This document shows positions 7,364-20,055 of a DNA stretch of 64,000 nucleotides, in pieces. The notes beneath the pieces are model-generated. The model did no database searches and was not told the origin of the DNA. It saw only the letters and a program-made list of their open reading frames with translations. Within the stretch, counting starts at the first letter, position 1; every line of letters begins with the position of its first letter. This stretch comes from Micropterix aruncella (taxonomy: Eukaryota > Arthropoda > Insecta > Lepidoptera > Micropterigidae), in NCBI GenBank assembly GCA_944548615.1, contig CALYMY010000086.1:1-64000 (forward strand), in the 5' to 3' direction. A program made the position numbers and the translations under genes.

Positions 7364-9039
7364 GACGAGGGAACTCCTCAACGGTCAACCGTAGAGACGT
7401 GAAATTTGGTATAGGCATTCCATTATGATGGCAATTACTAAGTTCCACCATGACATGGCTGCTGCACCCAGGGTTGGCTCCCGACGAGGGAACTCCTCAA
7501 CGGTCAACCCTAGAGACGTGAAATTTGTTATAGCCATTCCATTATGATGGCAATTACTAAGTTCCACCATGACATGGCTGCTGCACCCAGGGTTGGCTCC
7601 CGACGAGGGAACTCCTCAACGGTCAACCGTAGAGACGTGAAATTTGGTATAGGCATTCCATTATGATGGCAATTTCTAAGTTCCACCATGACATCGCTGC
7701 TGCACCCAGGGTTGGCTCCCGACGAGGAAACTCCTCAACGGTCAACCGTAGAGACGTGAAATTTGGTATAGGCATTCCATTATGATGGCAATTTCTAAGT
7801 TCCACCATGACATCGCTGCTGCACCCAGGGTTGGCTCCCGACGAGGAAACTCCTCAACGGTCAACCGTAGAGACGTGAAATTTGGTATAGGCATTCCATT
7901 ATGATGGCAATTTCTAAGTTCCACCATGACATCGCTGCTGCACCCAGGGTTGGCTCCCGACGAGGAAACTCCTCAACGGTCAACCGTAGAGACGTGAAAT
8001 TTGGTATAGGCATTCCATTATGATGGCAATTACTAAGTTCCACCATGACATGGCTGCTGCATCCAGGGTTGGCTCCCGACGAGGGAACTCCTCAACGGTC
8101 AACCGTAGAGACGTGAAATTTGGTATAGGCATTCCATTATGATGGCAATTACTAAGTTCCACCATGACATGGCTGCTGCACCCAGGGTTGGCTCCCGACG
8201 AGGGAACTCCTCAACGGTCAACCGTAGAGACGTGAAATTTGGTATAGGCATTCCATTATGATGGCAATTTCTAAGTTCCACCATGACATCGCTGCTGCAC
8301 CCAGGGTTGGCTCCCGACGAGGAAACTCCTCAACGGTCAACCGTAGAGACGTGAAATTTGGTATAGGCATTCCATTATGATGGCAATTACTAAGTTCCAC
8401 CATGACATGGCTGCTGCATCCAGGGTTGGCTCCCGACGAGGGAACTCCTCAACGGTCAACCGTAGAGACGTGAAATTTGGTATAGGCATTCCATTATGAT
8501 GGCAATTACTAAGTTCCACCATGACATGGCTGCTGCACCCAGGGTTGGCTCCCGACGAGGGAACTCCTCAACGGTCAACCGTAGAGACGTGAAATTTGGT
8601 ATAGGCATTCCGTTATGATGGCAATTTCTAAGTTCCACCATGACATGGCTGCTGCACCCAGGGTTGGCTCCCGACGAGGGAACTCCTCAACGGTCAACCG
8701 TAGAGACGTGAAATTTGGTATAGGCATTCCATTATTATGGCAATTTCTAAGTTCCACCATGACATCGCTGCTGCACCCAGGGTTGGCTCCCGACGAGGAA
8801 ACTCCTCAACGGTCAACCGTAGAGACGTGAAATTTGGTATAGGCATTCCATTATGATGGCAATTACTAAGTTCCACCATGACATGGCTGCTGCACCCAGG
8901 GTTGGCTCCCGACGAGGGAACTCCTCAACGGTCAACCGTAGAGACGTGAAATTTGGTATAGGCATTCCATTATGATGGCAATTACTAAGTTCCACCATGA
9001 CATGGCTGCTGCACCCAGGGTTGGCTCCCGACGAGGGAA
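7364..9039. repeat. A satellite array, unit 2: standard 14 monomers of 119 bp
   Basis: GACGAGG boundaries at 7364 and 9030 are 1666 bp apart, 14 x 119. Variant types give the order c X a a a b c a b c d e c c. Type a has TTTCTAAG, ATCGCTG and GAGGAAAC; b has TTACTAAG and TGCATCC; c has TTACTAAG and TGCACCC; d has TTTCTAAG with ATGGCTG; e has CCATTATTATGG; X (always second) has CAACCCTAG, TTTGTTATAGCC. Each ordinary monomer contains the inverted repeat ACGGT-CA-ACCGT, and types b, c and d also have CCATG-A-CATGG. Open frames of 61 and 71 codons across the monomers shift frame at each copy (119 is not a multiple of 3) and are not genes. Confidence 0.97.
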
Positions 9040-10255
9040 GCTTCATTTTGAACATAGAAATTGTTATGAAAAAATCACATTTTTCGAAATAAATCGAGAT
9101 AGAGTAAACCTACCGCGTTGCGGACTTTGGAGAGATCGACACCCCGCTTAAGCTCTACAAAATGGCATTTTTGAAATTTTGACATTTTGAAAATTTTTAT
9201 ATAGAATTTCATTTTAAACATAGAAATTATAATGAAAAAATCACATTTTTCGAAAAAGATCGTGATAGAGTAAACCTATAGCGTTACGACGTTCGGACAG
9301 AACGACGGCCTTGGTATTCTCTTCGAAATGGCATTTTCGAAATTTTGACATTTTGAAATTTTTTATATAAACTTTCATTTTGAACATAGAAATTGTTATG
9401 AATAAATGACATTTTTCAAAAAAGACCGTGATAGAGTAAATTAAACGCGTTACAGTGTTCCGGCAGAACGAAGGCCTTTGAAATCTCTACGAAATGGCAT
9501 TTTCGAAATTTTGACATTTTGAAATTTTTTATACAAACTTTCATTTTGAACATAGAAATTGTTATGAATAAATGTCATTTTTCGAAAAAGACTGTGATAG
9601 AGTAAATCAAACGCGTTACGGTGTTCGGACAGAACGAAGGCCTTTGAAAACTCTACGAAATGGCATTTTCGAAATTTTGACATTTTGAAATATTTTATAT
9701 AAACTTTCATTTTGAACATAGAAATTGTTATGAAAAAATCACATTTTTCACAAAAGAACGAGATAGAGTAAATAAAACGCGTTACGGTGTTTGGACAGAA
9801 CGAAGGCCTTTGAAATCTCTACGAAATGGCATTTTCGAAATTTTGACATTTTGAATTTTTTTATATAAACTTTCATTTTGAACATAGAAATTGTTATGAA
9901 TAAATGTCATTTTTCGAAAAAGACCGTGATAGAGTAAATAAAACGCGTTACGGTGTTCGGACAGAACGAAGGCCTTTGAAATCTCTACGAAATGGCATTT
10001 TCGAAATTTTGACATTTTGAAATTTTTTATACAAACTTTCATTTTGGACATAGAAATTGTTATGAATAAATGTCATTTTTCGAAAAAGACCGTGATAGAG
10101 TAAATCAAACGCGTTACGTTGTTCGGGCAGAACGAAGGCCTTTGAAATCTCTACGAAATGGCATTTTCGAAATTTTGACATTTTGAAATTTTTTATATAA
10201 ACTTTCATTTTGAACATAGAAATTGTTATGAAAAAATCACATTTTTCGAAATAAA
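9040..10255. repeat. B satellite block, unit 2
   Basis: Seven 166-bp monomers m1-m7 in the standard order. Small differences from unit 1, such as GCGTTACGACG in m2 and GCGTTACAGTG in m3. Confidence 0.95.
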
Positions 10256-10975
10256 TTGGCTCCCGACGTTTGAGGGCTATTTCGCTAAAAGGCATCAATT
10301 ATAGTCCTCCCTGTTTATTATTATCTAATAGAGTTTTGCTTTGCGCATCTAACGCTTCTTTTAATTTTCAAATCTGATTAATATTAACGGAATTATAGAC
10401 GATTTAATATCTGTATAGGTATATTGATTTATCGATTTAACGGTTTTGTTTCCATAGTAACGAGCTCGGGCGGTGGCCCGACTCGCAATAGAATATTTAT
10501 CGATTTAACGATTTCTGTTTCTATGGTAACTTCAGCCCTCGTCATACTTGCAAAAGTTTATTTATCGATTTTACGATTTTTGTTTTCAATAGTAGCGATC
10601 CGAGCCAAGGGAGTTTTAGTATTTTTCCCGCGGCTTCGTTTAATAAATTAAATATTATATTCTTTATTTTATCATATACACACAAGCGAGGTGTCAAAAG
10701 ATAGGGTTTTAGAACGCTTTTCATTTCATTGCTTCTGCTTTTTATCTCGTCTTCTTCTTCTTCTTTAATTACTTTTCAATACTATTTAATCTGTGCTTTT
10801 TCATTTTCATTTTCAGTGCCTTTGATCAACGAGAAGAGACAATATGGAGACCACAGAAATAGAAGTGCCGTTTCGGAATTTCGAAGAAATACCGGAACGA
10901 GCCAGAGATATTGCCCGCGAGGCGTTAAACGAATTAAAAGGAGTAAACAACCTACGGAAAGAGGTACGTGACAAG
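10256..10975 (+). repeat. C segment, unit 2 (intact reference copy)
   Basis: Uninterrupted 720 bp including the 13-bp TTGGCTCCCGACG. X-box dyads at 10448-10461 and 10517-10530; acceptor TTTTCAG at 10810-10816; exon 10817-10963; donor GT at 10964. Carries the AAATATTAT haplotype before the pyrimidine tract. Confidence 0.93.
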
Positions 10976-11014
10976 GACGAGGGAACTCCTCAACGGTCAA
11001 CCGTAGAGACGTGA
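10844..11014 (+). CDS. 56-codon ORF on a candidate first exon (reference copy)
   Basis: Not recognised. A pyrimidine-rich tract ending TTTTCAG (10810-10816) is followed 27 nt later by ATG in good context (A at -3, G at +4). Forty codons run to a donor, GAG|GTACGTG at 10963/10964; unspliced, the frame continues 16 codons into the first A monomer and stops at TGA 11012-11014. The protein starts METTEIEVPF; residues 13-46 are highly charged with regular Ile/Ala/Leu and could form an amphipathic helix. There is an in-frame TGA in the leader, so the exon is best read as a first exon behind a cis- or SL trans-splice acceptor. I found no base difference in the exon among copies. Identity may reflect homogenisation and is not proof of selection. 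It may be a captured, dead exon. Confidence 0.42.
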   Translation: METTEIEVPFRNFEEIPERARDIAREALNELKGVNNLRKEVRDKDEGTPQRSTVET

Positions 11015-14000
11015 AATTTGGTATAGGCATTCCATTATGATGGCAATTACTAAGTTCCACCATGACATGGCTGCTGCACCCAGGGTTGGCTCCCGACGAG
11101 GGAACTCCTCAACGGTCAACCCTAGAGACGTGAAATTTGTTATAGCCATTCCATTATGATGGCAATTACTAAGTTCCACCATGACATGGCTGCTGCACCC
11201 AGGGTTGGCTCCCGACGAGGGAACTCCTCAACGGTCAACCGTAGAGACGTGAAATTTGGTATAGGCATTCCATTATGATGGCAATTTCTAAGTTCCACCA
11301 TGACATCGCTGCTGCACCCAGGGTTGGCTCCCGACGAGGAAACTCCTCAACGGTCAACCGTAGAGACGTGAAATTTGGTATAGGCATTCCATTATGATGG
11401 CAATTTCTAAGTTCCACCATGACATCGCTGCTGCACCCAGGGTTGGCTCCCGACGAGGAAACTCCTCAACGGTCAACCGTAGAGACGTGAAATTTGGTAT
11501 AGGCATTCCATTATGATGGCAATTTCTAAGTTCCACCATGACATCGCTGCTGCACCCAGGGTTGGCTCCCGACGAGGAAACTCCTCAACGGTCAACCGTA
11601 GAGACGTGAAATTTGGTATAGGCATTCCATTATGATGGCAATTACTAAGTTCCACCATGACATGGCTGCTGCATCCAGGGTTGGCTCCCGACGAGGGAAC
11701 TCCTCAACGGTCAACCGTAGAGACGTGAAATTTGGTATAGGCATTCCATTATGATGGCAATTACTAAGTTCCACCATGACATGGCTGCTGCACCCAGGGT
11801 TGGCTCCCGACGAGGGAACTCCTCAACGGTCAACCGTAGAGACGTGAAATTTGGTATAGGCATTCCATTATGATGGCAATTTCTAAGTTCCACCATGACA
11901 TCGCTGCTGCACCCAGGGTTGGCTCCCGACGAGGAAACTCCTCAACGGTCAACCGTAGAGACGTGAAATTTGGTATAGGCATTCCATTATGATGGCAATT
12001 ACTAAGTTCCACCATGACATGGCTGCTGCATCCAGGGTTGGCTCCCGACGAGGGAACTCCTCAACGGTCAACCGTAGAGACGTGAAATTTGGTATAGGCA
12101 TTCCATTATGATGGCAATTACTAAGTTCCACCATGACATGGCTGCTGCACCCAGGGTTGGCTCCCGACGAGGGAACTCCTCAACGGTCAACCGTAGAGAC
12201 GTGAAATTTGGTATAGGCATTCCGTTATGATGGCAATTTCTAAGTTCCACCATGACATGGCTGCTGCACCCAGGGTTGGCTCCCGACGAGGGAACTCCTC
12301 AACGGTCAACCGTAGAGACGTGAAATTTGGTATAGGCATTCCATTATTATGGCAATTTCTAAGTTCCACCATGACATCGCTGCTGCACCCAGGGTTGGCT
12401 CCCGACGAGGAAACTCCTCAACGGTCAACCGTAGAGACGTGAAATTTGGTATAGGCATTCCATTATGATGGCAATTACTAAGTTCCACCATGACATGGCT
12501 GCTGCACCCAGGGTTGGCTCCCGACGAGGGAACTCCTCAACGGTCAACCGTAGAGACGTGAAATTTGGTATAGGCATTCCATTATGATGGCAATTACTAA
12601 GTTCCACCATGACATGGCTGCTGCACCCAGGGTTGGCTCCCGACGAGGAAACTCCTCAACGGTCAACCGTAGAGACGTGAAATTTGGTATAGGCATTCCA
12701 TTATGATGGCAATTTCTAAGTTCCACCATGACATCGCTGCTGCACCCAGGGTTGGCTCCCGACGAGGAAACTCCTCAACGGTCAACCGTAGAGACGTGAA
12801 ATTTGGTATAGGCATTCCATTATGATGGCAATTACTAAGTTCCACCATGACATGGCTGCTGCATCCAGGGTTGGCTCCCGACGAGGGAACTCCTCAACGG
12901 TCAACCGTAGAGACGTGAAATTTGGTATAGGCATTCCATTATGATAGCAATTACTAAGTTCCACCATGACATGGCTGCTGCACCCAGGGTTGGCTCCCGA
13001 CGAGGGAACTCCTCAACGGTCAACCGTAGAGACGTGAAATTTGGTATAGGCATTCCATTATGATGGCAATTTCTAAGTTCCACCATGACATCGCTGCTGC
13101 ACCCAGGGTTGGCTCCCGACGAGGAAACTCCTCAACGGTCAACCCTAGAGACGTGAAATTTGTTATAGCCATTCCAATATGATGGCAATTACTAAGTTCC
13201 ACCATGACATGGCTGCTGCACCCAGGGTTGGCTCCCGACGAGGGAACTCCTCAACGGTCAACCGTAGAGACGTGAAATTTGGTATAGGCATTCCATTATG
13301 ATGGCAATTTCTAAGTTCCACCATGACATCGCTGCTGCACCCAGGGTTGGCTCCCGACGAGGAAACTCCTCAACGGTCAACCGTAGAGACGTGAAATTTG
13401 GTATAGGCATTCCATTATGATGGCAATTTCTAAGTTCCACCATGACATCGCTGCTGCACCCAGGGTTGGCTCCCGACGAGGAAACTCCTCAACGGTCAAC
13501 CGTAGAGACGTGAAATTTGGTATAGGCATTCCATTATGATGGCAATTTCTAAGTTCCACCATGACATCGCTGCTGCACCCAGGGTTGGCTCCCGACGAGG
13601 AAACTCCTCAACGGTCAACCGTAGAGACGTGAAATTTGGTATAGGCATTCCATTATGATGGCAATTACTAAGTTCCACCATGACATGGCTGCTGCACCCA
13701 GGGTTGGCTCCCGACGAGGGAACTCCTCAACGGTCAACCCTAGAGACGTGAAATTTGTTATAGCCATTCCATTATGATGGCAATTACTAAGTTCCACCAT
13801 GACATGGCTGCTGCACCCAGGGTTGGCTCCCGACGAGGGAACTCCTCAACGGTCAACCGTAGAGACGTGAAATTTGGTATAGGCATTCCATAATGATGGC
13901 AATTTCTAAGTTCCACCATGACATCGCTGCTGCACCCAGGGTTGGCTCCCGACGAGGAAACTCCTCAACGGTCAACCGTAGAGACGTGAAATTTGGTATA

Positions 14001-15388
14001 GGCATTCCATTATGATGGCAATTTCTAAGTTCCACCATGACATCGCTGCTGCACCCAGGGTTGGCTCCCGACGAGGAAACTCCTCAACGGTCAACCGTAG
14101 AGACGTGAAATTTGGTATAGGCATTCCATTATGATGGCAATTTCTAAGTTCCACCATGACATCGCTGCTGCACCCAGGGTTGGCTCCCGACGAGGAAACT
14201 CCTCAACGGTCAACCGTAGAGACGTGAAATTTGGTATAGGCATTCCATTATGATGGCAATTACTAAGTTCCACCATGACATGGCTGCTGCACCCAGGGTT
14301 GGCTCCCGACGAGGGAACTCCTCAACGGTCAACCGTAGAGACGTGAAATTTGGTATAGGCATTCCATTATGATGGCAATTTCTAAGTTCCACCATGACAT
14401 GGCTGCTGCACCCAGGGTTGGCTCCCGACGAGGGAACTCCTCAACGGTCAACCGTAGAGACGTGAAATTTGGTATAGGCATTCCATTATTATGGCAATTT
14501 CTAAGTTCCACCATGACATGGCTGCTGCATCCAGGGTTGGCTCCCGACGAGGGAACTCCTCAACGGTCAACCGTAGAGACGTGAAATTTGGTATAGGCAT
14601 TCCATTATGATGGCAATTACTAAGTTCCACCATGACATGGCTGCTGCACCCAGGGTTGGCTCCCGACGAGGGAACTCCTCAACGGTCAACCGTAGAGACG
14701 TGAAATTTGGTATAGGCATTCCATTATGATGGCAATTTCTAAGTTCCACCATGACATGGCTGCTGCACCCAGGGTTGGCTCCCGACGAGGGAACTCCTCA
14801 ACGGTCAACCGTAGAGACGTGAAATTTGGTATAGGCATTCCATTATTATGGCAATTTCTAAGTTCCACCATGACATCGCTGCTGCACCCAGGGTTGGCTC
14901 CCGACGAGGAAACTCCTCAACGGTCAACCGTAGAGACGTGAAATTTGGTATAGGCATTCCATTATGATGGCAATTACTAAGTTCCACCATGACATGGCTG
15001 CTGCACCCAGGGTTGGCTCCCGACGAGGGAACTCCTCAACGGTCAACCGTAGAGACGTGAAATTTGGTATAGGCATTCCATTATGATGGCAATTTCTAAG
15101 TTCCACCATGACATGGCTGCTGCACCCAGGGTTGGCTCCCGACGAGGGAACTCCTCAACGGTCAACCGTAGAGACGTGAAATTTGGTATAGGCATTCCAT
15201 TATTATGGCAATTTCTAAGTTCCACCATGACATCGCTGCTGCACCCAGGGTTGGCTCCCGACGAGGGAACTCCTCAACGGTCAACCGTAGAGACGTGAAA
15301 TTTGGTATAGGCATTCCATTATGATGGCAATTACTAAGTTCCACCATGACATGGCTGCTGCACCCAGGGTTGGCTCCCGACGAGGGAA
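10976..15388. repeat. A satellite array, unit 3: expanded to 37 monomers
   Basis: 4403 bp, exactly 37 x 119, the longest array here. The X monomer, normally only second, also appears as the 19th (about 13141) and 24th (about 13735), so start-of-array segments were copied inward. The last eight or so monomers match the end of the unit-6 array, including a d/e pair with TGGCTGCTGCATCC in monomer e. Confidence 0.97.
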
Positions 15389-16604
15389 GCTTCATTTTGA
15401 ACATAGAAATTGTTATGAAAAAATCACATTTTTCGAAATAAATCGAGATAGAGTAAACCTACCGCGTTGCGGACTTTGGAGAGATCGACACCCCGCTTAA
15501 GCTCTACAAAATGGCATTTTTGAAATTTTGACATTTTGAAAATTTTTATATAGAATTTCATTTTAAACATAGAAATTATAATGAAAAAATCACATTTTTC
15601 GAAAAAGATCGTGATAGAGTAAACCTATAGCGTTACGGCGTTCGGACAGAACGACGGCCTTGGTATTCTCTTCGAAATGGCATTTTCGAAATTTTGACAT
15701 TTTGAAATTTTTTATATAAACTTTCATTTTGAACATAGAAATTGTTATGAATAAATGACATTTTTCAAAAAAGACCGTGATAGAGTAAATTAAACGCGTT
15801 ACGGTGTTCCGGCAGAACGAAGGCCTTTGAAATCTCTACGAAATGGCATTTTCGAAATTTTGACATTTTGAAATTTTTTATACAAACTTTCATTTTGAAC
15901 ATAGAAATTGTTATGAATAAATGTCATTTTTCGAAAAAGACCGTGATAGAGTAAATCAAACGCGTTACGGTGTTCGGACAGAACGAAGGCCTTTGAAAAC
16001 TCTACGAAATGGCATTTTCGAAATTTTGACATTTTGAAATATTTTATATAAACTTTCATTTTGAACATAGAAATTGTTATGAAAAAATCACATTTTTCAC
16101 AAAAGAACGAGATAGAGTAAATAAAACGCGTTACGGTGTTTGGACAGAACGAAGGCCTTTGAAATCTCTACGAAATGGCATTTTCGAAATTTTGACATTT
16201 TGAAATTTTTTATATAAACTTTCATTTTGAACATAGAAATTGTTATGAATAAATGTCATTTTTCGAAAAAGACCGTGATAGAGTAAATAAAACGCGTTAC
16301 GGTGTTCGGACAGAACGAAGGCCTTTGAAATCTCTACGAAATGGCATTTTCGAAATTTTGACATTTTGAAATTTTTTATACAAACTTTCATTTTGGACAT
16401 AGAAATTGTTATGAATAAATGTCATTTTTCGAAAAAGACCGTGATAGAGTAAATCAAACGCGTTACGTTGTTCGGGCAGAACGAAGGCCTTTGAAATCTC
16501 TACGAAATGGCATTTTCGAAATTTTGACATTTTGAAATTTTTTATATAAACTTTCATTTTGAACATAGAAATTGTTATGAAAAAATCACATTTTTCGAAA
16601 TAAA
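15389..16604. repeat. B satellite block, unit 3
   Basis: Seven monomers in standard order and no length change. Confidence 0.95.
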
Positions 16605-17324
16605 TTGGCTCCCGACGTTTGAGGGCTATTTCGCTAAAAGGCATCAATTATAGTCCTCCCTGTTTATTATTATCTAATAGAGTTTTGCTTTGCGCATCTA
16701 ACGCTTCTTTTAATTTTCAAATCTGATTAATATTAACGGAATTATAGACGATTTAATATCTGTATAGGTATATTGATTTATCGATTTAACGGTTTTGTTT
16801 CCATAGTAACGAGCTCGGGCGGTGGCCCGACTCGCAATAGAATATTTATCGATTTAACGATTTCTGTTTCTATGGTAACTTCAGCCCTCGTCATACTTGC
16901 AAAAGTTTATTTATCGATTTTACGATTTTTGTTTTCAATAGTAGCGATCCGAGCCAAGGGAGTTTTAGTATTTTTCCCGCGGCTTCGTTTAATAAATTAA
17001 ATATTATATTCTTTATTTTATCATATACACACAAGCGAGGTGTCAAAAGATAGGGTTTTAGAACGCTTTTCATTTCATTGCTTCTGCTTTTTATCTCGTC
17101 TTCTTCTTCTTCTTTAATTACTTTTCAATACTATTTAATCTGTGCTTTTTCATTTTCATTTTCAGTGCCTTTGATCAACGAGAAGAGACAATATGGAGAC
17201 CACAGAAATAGAAGTGCCGTTTCGGAATTTCGAAGAAATACCGGAACGAGCCAGAGATATTGCCCGCGAGGCGTTAAACGAATTAAAAGGAGTAAACAAC
17301 CTACGGAAAGAGGTACGTGACAAG
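16605..17324 (+). repeat. C segment, unit 3
   Basis: Intact. X-box dyads at 16797-16810 and 16866-16879. AAATATTAT haplotype. Confidence 0.93.
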
Positions 17325-17363
17325 GACGAGGGAACTCCTCAACGGTCAACCGTAGAGACGTGA
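17193..17363 (+). CDS. 56-codon candidate-exon ORF, unit 3
   Basis: Same ORF as 10844-11014. Acceptor ends at 17165, donor GT at 17313, read-through TGA at 17361. Confidence 0.4.
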   Translation: METTEIEVPFRNFEEIPERARDIAREALNELKGVNNLRKEVRDKDEGTPQRSTVET

Positions 17364-19005
17364 AATTTGGTATAGGCATTCCATTATGATGGCAATTACT
17401 AAGTTCCACCATGACATGGCTGCTGCACCCAGGGTTGGCTCCCGACGAGGGAACTCCTCAACGGTCAACCCTAGAGACGTGAAATTTGTTATAGCCATTC
17501 CATTATGATGGCAATTACTAAGTTCCACCATGACATGGCTGCTGCACCCAGGGTTGGCTCCCGACGAGGGAACTCCTCAACGGTCAACCGTAGAGACGTG
17601 AAATTTGGTATAGGCATTCCATTATGATGGCAATTTCTAAGTTCCACCATGACATCGCTGCTGCACCCAGGGTTGGCTCCCGACGAGGAAACTCCTCAAC
17701 GGTCAACCGTAGAGACGTGAAATTTGGTATAGGCATTCCATTATGATGGCAATTTCTAAGTTCCACCATGACATCGCTGCTGCACCCAGGGTTGGCTCCC
17801 GACGAGGAAACTCCTCAACGGTCAACCGTAGAGACGTGAAATTTGGTATAGGCATTCCATTATGATGGCAATTTCTAAGTTCCACCATGACATCGCTGCT
17901 GCACCCAGGGTTGGCTCCCGACGAGGAAACTCCTCAACGGTCAACCGTAGAGACGTGAAATTTGGTATAGGCATTCCATTATGATGGCAATTACTAAGTT
18001 CCACCATGACATGGCTGCTGCATCCAGGGTTGGCTCCCGACGAGGGAACTCCTCAACGGTCAACCGTAGAGACGTGAAATTTGGTATAGGCATTCCATTA
18101 TGATGGCAATTACTAAGTTCCACCATGACATGGCTGCTGCACCCAGGGTTGGCTCCCGACGAGGGAACTCCTCAACGGTCAACCGTAGAGACGTGAAATT
18201 TGGTATAGGCATTCCATTATGATGGCAATTTCTAAGTTCCACCATGACATCGCTGCTGCACCCAGGGTTGGCTCCCGACGAGGAAACTCCTCAACGGTCA
18301 ACCGTAGAGACGTGAAATTTGGTATAGGCATTCCATTATGATGGCAATTACTAAGTTCCACCATGACATGGCTGCTGCATCCAGGGTTGGCTCCCGACGA
18401 GGGAACTCCTCAACGGTCAACCGTAGAGACGTGAAATTTGGTATAGGCATTCCATTATGATGGCAATTACTAAGTTCCACCATGACATGGCTGCTGCACC
18501 CAGGGTTGGCTCCCGACGAGGGAACTCCTCAACGGTCAACCGTAGAGACGTGAAATTTGGTATAGGCATTCCATTATGATGGCAATTTGTAAGTTCCACC
18601 ATGACATGGCTGCTGCACCCAGGGTTGGCTCCCGACGAGGGAACTCCTCAACGGTCAACCGTAGAGACGTGAAATTTGGTATAGGCATTCCATTATTATG
18701 GCAATTTCTAAGTTCCACCATGACATCGCTGCTGCACCCAGGGTTGGCTCCCGACGAGGAAACTCCTCAACGGTCAACCGTAGAGACGTGAAATTTGGTA
18801 TCTAATAGGCATTCCATTATGATGGCAATTACTAAGTTCCACCATGACATGGCTGCTGCACCCAGGGTTGGCTCCCGACGAGGGAACTCCTCAACGGTCA
18901 ACCGTAGAGACGTGAAATTTGGTATAGGCATTCCATTATGATGGCAATTACTAAGTTCCACCATGACATGGCTGCTGCACCCAGGGTTGGCTCCCGACGA
19001 GGGAA
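17325..19005. repeat. A satellite array, unit 4
   Basis: 14 monomers plus 5 bp. The extra TCTAA sits at 18801-18805 inside monomer 13, giving one 124-bp monomer. Monomer d has the TTTGTAAG variant also found in units 14-16. Confidence 0.96.
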
Positions 19006-20055
19006 GCTTCATTTTGAACATAGAAATTGTTATGAAAAAATCACATTTTTCGAAATAAATCGAGATAGAGTAAACCTACCGCGTTGCGGACTTTGGAGAG
19101 ATCGACACCCCGCTTAAGCTCTACAAAATGGCATTTTTGAAATTTTGACATTTTGAAAATTTTTATATAGAATTTCATTTTAAACATAGAAATTATAATG
19201 AAAAAATCACATTTTTCGAAAAAGATCGTGATAGAGTAAACCTATAGCGTTACGGCGTTCGGACAGAACGACGGCCTTGGTATTCTCTTCGAAATGGCAT
19301 TTTCGAAATTTTGACATTTTGAAATTTTTTATATAAACTTTCATTTTGAACATAGAAATTGTTATGAATAAATGACATTTTTCAAAAAAGACCGTGATAG
19401 AGTAAATTAAACGCGTTACGGTGTTCCGGCAGAACGAAGGCCTTTGAAATCTCTACGAAATGGCATTTTCGAAATTTTGACATTTTGAAATTTTTTATAC
19501 AAACTTTCATTTTGAACATAGAAATTGTTATGAATAAATGTCATTTTTCGAAAAAGACCGTGATAGAGTAAATCAAACGCGTTACGGTGTTCGGACAGAA
19601 CGAAGGCCTTTGAAAACTCTACGAAATGGCATTTTCGAAATTTTGACATTTTGAAATATTTTATATAAACTTTCATTTTGAACATAGAAATTGTTATGAA
19701 AAAATCACATTTTTCAAAAAAGACCGTGATAGAGTAAATTAAACGCGTTACGGTGTTCCGGCAGAACGAAGGCCTTTGAAATCTCTACGAAATGGCATTT
19801 TCGAAATTTTGACATTTTGAAATTTTTTATACAAACTTTCATTTTGGACATAGAAATTGTTATGAATAAATGTCATTTTTCGAAAAAGACCGTGATAGAG
19901 TAAATCAAACGCGTTACGTTGTTCGGGCAGAACGAAGGCCTTTGAAATCTCTACGAAATGGCATTTTCGAAATTTTGACATTTTGAAATTTTTTATATAA
20001 ACTTTCATTTTGAACATAGAAATTGTTATGAAAAAATCACATTTTTCGAAATAAA
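19006..20055. repeat. B satellite block, unit 4: six monomers
   Basis: One monomer shorter than standard. After m4 comes an m3-like copy (TTTTTCAAAAAAGACC, GTTCCGGCAG) and then m7, so m5 and m6 were lost in an exchange between non-equivalent monomers. Confidence 0.93.
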
